Positions 57,617-64,000 of a DNA stretch of 64,000 nt are shown here, in pieces (positions within the stretch are counted from its first letter, which is position 1; every line of letters starts with the position of its first letter). Origin of the DNA: Legionella quateirensis (lineage in GTDB: Bacteria > Pseudomonadota > Gammaproteobacteria > Legionellales > Legionellaceae); assembly GCF_001467955.1 (NCBI RefSeq), contig NZ_LNYR01000031.1:115767-179766 (forward strand), written 5' to 3'. The notes beneath the pieces were generated by a model that ran no database searches, was not told the DNA's origin, and worked only from the letters and a program-made list of their open reading frames with translations. A program made the position numbers and the translations under genes.

Positions 57617-58555
57617 TTATTTAACCTTGCGTAGTTTTGTATCTCCGAGAATGTATAACATGTCAATTGCGACGGTGGCACCTACGAGAGCAGTGGTTTG
57701 CGCTACGTCATATGGCGGAGATACTTCTACAACATCTCCTCCTATCATATTTAATCCGACTAGTCCCCATAAAATTTCCCGTTGCATTGCTGAAGTCAGG
57801 CCTCCTGGCATGGGCGTTCCCGTACCTGGCGTAAAAGCTGGATCCATGCAATCTACATCAAGACTGATATAGCATTTTCGGGTGCCAACAATGTTTCGTA
57901 TTGTGTCTACTACCTGTTTTGCTCCCATTTCGAAACATTGATTGGCTGTGATGACATGTAACTTCGGAGTTTCAGGTACACTGGTACGTATTCCAATTTG
58001 AATAGAACTCTCAGGATCGACTAATCCTTCCTTAACTGCATAATAAAACATACTTCCATGGGTCAAGTGTGGCATTTGAACTGTATCTGTATGTGCATCA
58101 AAATGGATTAACGATAAAGGTCCGTGTTTCTGTGCAAGTGCTTTTATAGCAGGATAGGCAACCAGATGATCACCACCTAATCCTAAAGTAAGAACATCAT
58201 GTGAGCTCAGTTCTTTTATAGTTGATTCCAGGTTTTGCAACATAGTGTCAATTTGACCAGGAAAAAAGCCAATATCACCATAATCTATTATTTTGAATTG
58301 ATGATCAATTCGATATTTATGTGGCCAGCATGTACCCAAAATACTTAAATAGCAGGAGAGATCTCGAATACTACGTGGTCCAAAACGGGCTCCTGAGCGA
58401 TTGAATGTACTTAGATCGAAAGGAACACCATAGATTGCGAAATCAACTCCTTTCAAATCGCGTGTATACTCTGATCTTAGAAAAGTTGGTATTCCTTCGT
58501 AGGGTATCGATTTAGTAAGAACAGGCTTCTGAGATGCGGGTTCAAAATCTGACAT
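57617..58555 (-). CDS. Ureohydrolase (agmatinase/arginase family)
   Basis: 312 residues from the ATG at 58555, preceded by G-G-A-G about ten bases away; upstream starts add a non-family leader. Mn-binding motifs G-G-D-H at 127-130, D-A-H-T-D at 153-157 and S-L-D-V-D-C-M-D-P near 235 are intact. It hydrolyses a guanidino compound to urea; agmatine (SpeB) or guanidinobutyrate is more likely than arginine. No polyamine genes lie nearby, so the substrate is uncertain. Confidence 0.88.
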   Translation of the reverse strand: MSDFEPASQKPVLTKSIPYEGIPTFLRSEYTRDLKGVDFAIYGVPFDLSTFNRSGARFGPRSIRDLSCYLSILGTCWPHKYRIDHQFKIIDYGDIGFFPGQIDTMLQNLESTIKELSSHDVLTLGLGGDHLVAYPAIKALAQKHGPLSLIHFDAHTDTVQMPHLTHGSMFYYAVKEGLVDPESSIQIGIRTSVPETPKLHVITANQCFEMGAKQVVDTIRNIVGTRKCYISLDVDCMDPAFTPGTGTPMPGGLTSAMQREILWGLVGLNMIGGDVVEVSPPYDVAQTTALVGATVAIDMLYILGDTKLRKVK

Positions 58556-58831
58556 GATACTCATACTCCATGTTATTAAAAGTGACATTGTTTTAATTAA
58601 GTAATGCAGCACATATTGATAATCATTATAGAATAGTTTTACACAGTTATAATTTTATGGAAGTTGAGGTAATTTTGAGCAGCCCATCATTCTTTTAAAA
58701 ATACTGAAGATACAGATATTCAACAATTGAACTGAAGATTAAATAATATTAAAGAATAATATAAATTCATATTTGGGATTAGGTGTTATCACATGCTATG
58801 ATTTATCTCTCTAAAATTTACGGAGTGGTCA

Positions 58832-60088
58832 ATGACATACGATAAAATAAAAGTACCTGCACAAGGTGAAGCCATTACAGTGGCTGCTGATCTTTCTCTT
58901 CGTGTACCTAATAATCCAATTATTCCTTTTATCGAAGGTGATGGTATTGGGGTTGATGTGACGCCTCCAATGATTCGTGTTGTTGATGCAGCTGTTGAGA
59001 AAGCATATGGCAACAAGAGAAAAATTGCCTGGATGGAAGTGTATGCTGGCGAGAAGGCTACTCAGGTTTATGGTAGTGATCAATGGTTACCAAAAGAAAC
59101 TATAGATGCCTTGAAAAAATATGTTGTTTCAATTAAAGGCCCATTAACTACACCTGTTGGCGGTGGTATTCGCTCTTTAAACGTGGCAATACGTCAGGAT
59201 ATGGATCTTTATACCTGCTTACGTCCTATTCGTTATTTTAAAGGTGTTCCAAGCCCAGTTAGAGAGCCTTGGAAAACTGATATGGTCATATTCCGTGAAA
59301 ATGCGGAAGATATTTATGCTGGTATTGAATGGCAGGCTGATTCTCCAGAAGCGAAAAAGGTAATTCAATTCTTGAAAAATGATATGGGCGTTAAAAAAAT
59401 TCGCTTCCCTGAGCATTGTGGTATTGGTATCAAACCTGTATCCAAAGAAGGTACTACCCGTTTGGTGAAAGCAGCAATTCAATATGCAATTGATAACGAT
59501 CGTCAGACTGTTACTTTGGTTCATAAAGGTAACATTATGAAATTTACTGAAGGTGCATTTAAGGATTGGGGATATCAGGTAGCTCGAGATACTTTTGGCG
59601 CCAAGGAATATCAAGGTGGCCCCTGGATGGAATTTAAAAATCCTAAAACGGGCAAACAAATTATCATCAATGATGTAATTGCTGATGCATTTTTACAACA
59701 AATCTTGCTAAGACCAGAAGATTATAGTGTCATCGCCACCTTAAACTTGAATGGCGATTACATTTCTGACGCTTTAGCAGCCCAGGTTGGTGGTATCGGT
59801 ATAGCACCTGGCGCTAATATGAGTGATGATGTTGCAGTGTTTGAGGCAACTCACGGCACAGCACCAAAATATGCCGGTCAGAATAAAGTGAATCCTGGCT
59901 CAATTATCCTATCTGCTGAAATGATGTTAAGACATATGGGTTGGACTGAAGCAGCTGATTTGATTATTAAAGGCATGGAAGGCGCAATTGAAGCTAAAAC
60001 GGTGACCTATGATTTCGAACGCGGTATGCCTGGCGCAACATTAGTAAGCAGCTCAGGTTTTGCTGATGCAATGATAAAACATATGTAG
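58832..60088 (+). CDS. icd: Isocitrate dehydrogenase, NADP-dependent
   Basis: 418 residues with G-G-A-G upstream. F-I-E-G-D-G-I-G near 33-40, [12 protein letters not shown] with Ser115 (equivalent to the E. coli phosphorylation serine 113), and [10 protein letters not shown] near the cofactor site. It converts isocitrate to 2-oxoglutarate in the TCA cycle. Length and start equal the E. coli enzyme. No aceK is nearby. A 14-bp stem-loop lies 55 bp past the stop. Confidence 0.97.
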   Translation: MTYDKIKVPAQGEAITVAADLSLRVPNNPIIPFIEGDGIGVDVTPPMIRVVDAAVEKAYGNKRKIAWMEVYAGEKATQVYGSDQWLPKETIDALKKYVVSIKGPLTTPVGGGIRSLNVAIRQDMDLYTCLRPIRYFKGVPSPVREPWKTDMVIFRENAEDIYAGIEWQADSPEAKKVIQFLKNDMGVKKIRFPEHCGIGIKPVSKEGTTRLVKAAIQYAIDNDRQTVTLVHKGNIMKFTEGAFKDWGYQVARDTFGAKEYQGGPWMEFKNPKTGKQIIINDVIADAFLQQILLRPEDYSVIATLNLNGDYISDALAAQVGGIGIAPGANMSDDVAVFEATHGTAPKYAGQNKVNPGSIILSAEMMLRHMGWTEAADLIIKGMEGAIEAKTVTYDFERGMPGATLVSSSGFADAMIKHM

Positions 60089-60482
60089 GTAGTATTAAGT
60101 ACTTACCGATATTTGAATCTATGGATGCTATTAAACTATCAAACGTTAGGAGTTGGTGCCATGTTCCAACTCTTAACGTCAGATGTAGTTCGATTGTTTC
60201 AAGTAACTGCAATGATGATAGGGCTTTCAAACCGTTGGCTCCATAAAAGTAAGAGTACTGTTTTTAAAGAGAAGTATTAGCTCACAAAATAAGGAATAAT
60301 CAGGAATGATTTCTAAAACAGTTCTGATGGTAAATTAATACGATAAATTTACAATTGAGTGAGTTCTTAGTAATCAATATGCTATTGATTATTTCAAAGG
60401 CTAAATATTTCATTAAAAATAGCGAAATTTACTGGCCAAATGTGTGTAGGGAGTCTATAAAAATAGTATGAGGTTGTAAGTT
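60089..60482. other. Intergenic region between icd and clpS
   Basis: 394 bp, no credible gene. The left part holds the hairpin at 60143-60179; the right part is the clpS promoter region, AT-rich, without a clear consensus. Confidence 0.5.
60143..60179. other. 14-bp stem-loop downstream of icd
   Basis: Arms 60143-60156 (A-C-G-T-T-A-G-G-A-G-T-T-G-G) and 60166-60179 pair throughout with one G-U, around a 9-base loop. No T run follows, so it is a 3'-end stabiliser, factor-dependent terminator or RNA element rather than a classical intrinsic terminator. Confidence 0.6.
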
Positions 60483-60806
60483 ATGAGCGGGCAGAATTTA
60501 GAGGAATTTGTCAGGCATGAGATAGCTGATACTGAATTAAGTACGGATATTAAGCTGCCTAGAAAGTATAAAGTTGTATTGCTCAATGATGACTATACAC
60601 CAATGGATTTTGTGGTAGAGGTACTGAAGCATTTTTTTCATTTAAGTGAAGAAATTGCAATTCAGGTGATGTTACAGGTTCATATACAAGGGAAGGGCGT
60701 ATGTGGCGTGTTTACAAGAGATATAGCAGAAACGAAAGTCGCCCTAGTAAATGAATACGCCAGAATGAATCAACATCCATTGCTATCTAGCATGGAACCC
60801 GAATGA
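60483..60806 (+). CDS. clpS: ClpS adaptor of ClpAP protease
   Basis: 107 residues. [16 protein letters not shown] is the N-degron pocket motif, followed by [13 protein letters not shown]. It delivers proteins with bulky N-terminal residues to ClpA. It is followed by clpA after 30 bp, the conserved order, so they form one operon. Confidence 0.96.
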   Translation: MSGQNLEEFVRHEIADTELSTDIKLPRKYKVVLLNDDYTPMDFVVEVLKHFFHLSEEIAIQVMLQVHIQGKGVCGVFTRDIAETKVALVNEYARMNQHPLLSSMEPE

Positions 60807-60836
60807 CTGGTGGTGGGCTGGAAAGGAGCAACGACA

Positions 60837-63104
60837 ATGTTAAATAAAGAACTAGAATTCACCTTGAATCTAGCCTTCAAGGAAGCAAAAGAAAAGCGTC
60901 ATGAATTTATGACTGTTGAACATTTGCTGTTGTCCTTGCTTGATAACCCAGCAGCAGGTAATGTGTTGCAGGCATGTGACGCTAACATCGAGGCTCTTCG
61001 CCGCGATTTAGTTGAATTTATTGATGAAACAACACCCAGAATCCCTGAAGATGAATTAGATAGGGAAACTCAACCAACATTAGGTTTTCAGCGAGTATTA
61101 CAACGCGCCGTTTTTCATGTGCAGTCTGCAGGAAAAACAGAAGTAACCGGCGCCAATGTGCTGGCTGCTATTTTCAGTGAACAGGAAAGTCAGGCAGTGT
61201 ATTTTCTAAGAAGAGAAAATATTACCAGGCTTGATGTCATTAATTATATTTCTCATGGTGTTTCAAAATATCAAAATAATGACATGCACGAAAATATGAA
61301 CTCCTCTATGGATGAGGATATGATGTCACCAGAGGGCAATGAATCGCCTCTGGACAGTTATTGTATGAATCTTAACCGACGAGCCAAACAAGGTAAAATT
61401 GATCCATTAATTGGCCGACATGAAGAAATACAACGTACAATCCAGGTCTTATGCAGACGACGAAAAAATAATCCATTGCTCGTTGGTGAAGCAGGTGTAG
61501 GTAAAACCGCCATTGCAGAAGGATTAGCACGTCGAATCGTGGATGGCGAGATACCCGATGCCATTCGTGGCTGCGTTGTTTATTCACTCGATTTGGGCGC
61601 TCTATTAGCCGGAACCAAATATCGAGGTGATTTTGAGAAACGTCTGAAAGCTGTTTTAAAACAATTGGGGCAACAAGAAGGCGCTGTTTTATTTATAGAT
61701 GAAATTCATACCATTATCGGTGCAGGTGCTGCCTCAGGTGGTGTTATGGATGCCTCCAACCTTATTAAGCCCTTATTGGCCAATGGAGAATTAAAATGCA
61801 TAGGATCCACAACTTATCAGGAATACCGTGGTATTTTTGAAAAAGACAGAGCTTTGGCCAGACGTTTTCAAAAAATAGACATTTCCGAACCGACAGTTGA
61901 TGAAACCTTTGAAATACTGAAAGGGTTAAAAGGCCGTCTGGAAGATCACCATGGTGTTAAATTCTCTATCCCTTCATTAAAAGCAGCTGCCGAATTATCA
62001 GCGAAATACATTAATGATCGTTTTTTGCCGGATAAAGCGATTGATGTGGTGGATGAAGCCGGTGCCTATCAAAATCTGTTAACTGCTAATAAGCGTAAAA
62101 AGATTATTAGTGTGACAGAAATTGAAAGTGTTGTTGCTAAAATTGCCCGCATACCCATTAAGAAAGTCTCTGCTCGTGATAAAGATACACTGCGTAATCT
62201 CGAGCGTGATCTGAAATTATTGGTTTATGGACAAGATCAGGCGATCACTGCGCTTGCATCAGCAATTAAATTAGGTCGTTCAGGACTCAGAGAACCTCAA
62301 AAACCTGTTGGCTGTTTCCTGTTTGCTGGTCCTACCGGGGTTGGTAAAACAGAGGTCACACGACAATTGGCTAATGTTCTGGGAATTGAGTTATTGCGAT
62401 TTGATATGTCCGAGTATATGGAAAAGCATACGGTGTCCCGCTTAATTGGAGCACCTCCTGGATATGTTGGTTATGATCAAGGTGGGCTTTTGACTGAAGC
62501 TGTGACAAAAAATCCACATGCTGTTTTATTACTTGATGAAATTGAAAAAGCGCATCCTGATGTCTTTAATCTGTTATTACAGATTATGGATCACGGTACT
62601 TTGACTGATACTAACGGAAGACAAGCTGATTTCAGACATATTATTCTAGTGATGACGAGTAATGCTGGAGCTAGTGAGATTGTGCGTAACTCAATAGGAT
62701 TTTCCAGACAGGATAATACCAACGATGGATTGGAAGTAATCAAGAAGCAATTTAGTCCTGAATTTAGAAACCGACTGGATGCGATAATCAATTTTGCTCC
62801 ATTGGATTCTCAAACTATAGGTTTGGTAGTTGATAAATTTATAATGGAACTGGATGAGCAACTAAGTCATAAAGGAGTTACTTTTACTGTAGATAAATCA
62901 GCTCGTGAATGGTTAATTGAGCACGGTTATGATAAAGCGATGGGTGCTCGCCCCATGGCTCGTTTGATACAGGAAAATGTGAAAAAACCTTTAGCCGATG
63001 AACTTTTATTTGGTAAATTGATGCATGGTGGACATGTGACTCTTAGAGTAAAAGATGGCAAGTTGCATTTTGACAGCCATGATCATCGTGAAGGTGTCTT
63101 CTAA
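60837..63104 (+). CDS. clpA: ATP-dependent Clp protease ATP-binding subunit ClpA
   Basis: 755 residues from the ATG at 60837, chosen for the G-G-A-G nine bases upstream; a GTG nine codons earlier is rejected. An N-domain (about 1-145), first AAA+ module with Walker A G-E-A-G-V-G-K-T near 218, second with G-P-T-G-V-G-K-T near 500, and V-L-L-L-D-E-I-E-K as Walker B. It unfolds substrates for ClpP in the cytoplasm, with ClpS as adaptor. Length fits E. coli ClpA (758). Confidence 0.97.
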   Translation: MLNKELEFTLNLAFKEAKEKRHEFMTVEHLLLSLLDNPAAGNVLQACDANIEALRRDLVEFIDETTPRIPEDELDRETQPTLGFQRVLQRAVFHVQSAGKTEVTGANVLAAIFSEQESQAVYFLRRENITRLDVINYISHGVSKYQNNDMHENMNSSMDEDMMSPEGNESPLDSYCMNLNRRAKQGKIDPLIGRHEEIQRTIQVLCRRRKNNPLLVGEAGVGKTAIAEGLARRIVDGEIPDAIRGCVVYSLDLGALLAGTKYRGDFEKRLKAVLKQLGQQEGAVLFIDEIHTIIGAGAASGGVMDASNLIKPLLANGELKCIGSTTYQEYRGIFEKDRALARRFQKIDISEPTVDETFEILKGLKGRLEDHHGVKFSIPSLKAAAELSAKYINDRFLPDKAIDVVDEAGAYQNLLTANKRKKIISVTEIESVVAKIARIPIKKVSARDKDTLRNLERDLKLLVYGQDQAITALASAIKLGRSGLREPQKPVGCFLFAGPTGVGKTEVTRQLANVLGIELLRFDMSEYMEKHTVSRLIGAPPGYVGYDQGGLLTEAVTKNPHAVLLLDEIEKAHPDVFNLLLQIMDHGTLTDTNGRQADFRHIILVMTSNAGASEIVRNSIGFSRQDNTNDGLEVIKKQFSPEFRNRLDAIINFAPLDSQTIGLVVDKFIMELDEQLSHKGVTFTVDKSAREWLIEHGYDKAMGARPMARLIQENVKKPLADELLFGKLMHGGHVTLRVKDGKLHFDSHDHREGVF

Positions 63105-63194
63105 TTAATCTTTACGTTCGGGAGTTGTTCGCTCGAACCAGTCGTTGAATCTTCTACACATCTTCTAAAACCTAGAGCCGATAAGCGCTCTGGC

Positions 63195-63217
63195 GCCCCG
63201 TGGAAAATCCGCGGGGC
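63195..63217. terminator. Strong GC hairpin after clpA (possible terminator)
   Basis: 10-bp stem G-C-C-C-C-G-T-G-G-A with T-C-C-G-C-G-G-G-G-C (one G-U), loop A-A-A, 90 bp after the clpA stop. No T run follows, so it could instead be another palindromic repeat. Confidence 0.5.
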
Positions 63218-63249
63218 ATAGGCAGAGATGAGACCAAGAGATAGAGCCA

Positions 63250-64000
63250 GGTGAGGGATCTCCTGAAAGCAGTGGGGTGCTTTCATGTGGAGATTCTTTG
63301 CTGCGTTCAGGATGACGAAATTTAATCCTCATCCCGAATGCAATAAGGGATCTCCTGAATTTGGTGCGGTGCCTGCATTGGGAGATCCTTCACTACGTTC
63401 AGGATGACGAAATTTAATCGTAATCCCGAATGCAATGAGGGATTTCCTGAACGTGGTGCGGTGCCAGCATTGGGAGATCCTTCACTACGTTCAGGATGAC
63501 GAAATTTAATCGTCATCCCCAATGCAATGAGGGCTCTCCTGAACGTGGTGCGGTGCCTGTAATGGGAGATCCTTCACTACGTTCAGGATGACGAAATTTC
63601 ATCGTCATCCCGAATGCAATGAGGGATCTCCTGAATTTGGTGCGGTGCCTGTAATGGGAGATCCTTCACTCCGTTCAGGATGACGAAATTTCATCGTCAT
63701 CCCGAATGCAATGAGGGATCTCCTGAACGTGGTGCGGTGCCTGTAATGGGAGATCCTTCACTACGTTCAGGATGACGAAATTTAATCGTCATCCCGAATG
63801 CAATGAGGGATTTCCTGAACGTGGTGCGGTGCCTGCATTGGGAGATCCTTCACTACGTTCAGGATGACGAAATTTAATCGTAATCCCTAATGCAATGAGG
63901 GATTTCCTGAACGTGGTGCAGTGCCTGTAATGGGAGATCCTTCACTACGTTCAGGATGACGAAATTTCATCGTCATCCCGAATGCAATGAGGGATCTCCT
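63250..64000. repeat. Tandem array of palindromic repeat, 92-bp period, runs off the edge
   Basis: The marker T-T-C-A-G-G-A-T-G-A-C-G occurs at 63306, 63398, 63490, 63582, 63674, 63766, 63858 and 63950, always 92 bp apart. Each unit runs C-G-T-C-A-T-C-C-C-G-A-A-T-G-C-A-A-T-G-A ... G-G-A-T-G-A-C-G. It is the reverse complement of the family at 48.5 kb without its 25-bp spacer. The first unit is the most diverged; the later ones differ at only a few positions. Confidence 0.95.

Larger units (their letters stand above)
63105..64000. other. Region downstream of clpA: hairpin then repeat array to the window edge
   Basis: 896 bp without a credible gene. A strong hairpin at 63195-63217 is followed by a 92-bp-period array from about 63250 to the window end. 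Short open frames here are translations of the repeat. Confidence 0.85.

Overview
The window comes from a Legionella chromosome, most likely a species close to but distinct from L. pneumophila. The best marker is the Mip immunophilin at 28881-29582: it is 233 residues long, like L. pneumophila Mip, and near-identical to it as I remember that sequence, with scattered substitutions. The gene order (surface-polysaccharide locus, csrA, birA, accA, mip, nadAB/purB, mreBCD, icd, clpS-clpA) also fits the Legionella arrangement. The DNA is AT-rich throughout. I ran no database search; every assignment rests on motifs and recalled family knowledge.

Layout. (1) 1-12674 is the end of a surface-polysaccharide (LPS/O-antigen) locus, almost all on the minus strand. 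It holds a cytidylyltransferase of the sialic/legionaminic-acid type, two SDR enzymes, three Gfo/Idh oxidoreductases, two GT2 glycosyltransferases, a polysialyltransferase-like glycosyltransferase and an SGNH plus MBOAT acyl-transfer pair. (2) 12845-18539 is housekeeping: an ETHE1-like metallo-hydrolase, CsrA, BirA, a Sfp-type phosphopantetheinyl transferase, AccA and TilS. (3) 18797-21402 is a second, independent SGNH/MBOAT pair. (4) 21590-24877 is a small signalling island: a class II cyclic-nucleotide phosphodiesterase, a PAS-LuxR regulator and a protein-kinase-like protein with an NLS-like basic stretch, which is a candidate Dot/Icm effector. (5) 24935-25748 is a duplicated non-coding composite repeat built from a 19-bp minisatellite and a GC-rich hairpin. 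(6) 26015-47986 is mostly core metabolism and transport: MFS, L-serine dehydratase, Mip, AmpG-like permease, tRNA-Leu, NadA, NadB, PurB, SulP, an Ntn hydrolase, PEP synthase, a CPA2 antiporter, NadC, a MurG homologue and an M20 peptidase. (7) 48078-53340 holds a ComEA-like protein, a seven-unit 117-bp repeat array, mreBCD, rluE and a putative lipoprotein. (8) 53561-57122 encodes exported GH3 and glucoamylase-like (GH144-type) enzymes, suggesting beta-1,2-glucan breakdown. (9) 57617-63104 has a ureohydrolase, icd, clpS and clpA. (10) The window ends inside a second repeat array with a 92-bp period.

How the genes work together. The left end builds and probably O-acylates a nonulosonic-acid-rich envelope polysaccharide. 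purB, nadB, nadA and nadC supply AMP and NAD; NadB, NadA and NadC are the three de novo steps to nicotinate mononucleotide. SdaA and PpsA fit an organism that lives on amino acids and makes sugars by gluconeogenesis. MreBCD sets rod shape, and ClpS/ClpA perform N-degron proteolysis with ClpP, which is not in the window. One family of palindromic interspersed repeats recurs four times: split at the birA 3' end, single between nadB and nadA, as a 117-bp array before mreB and as a 92-bp array after clpA.
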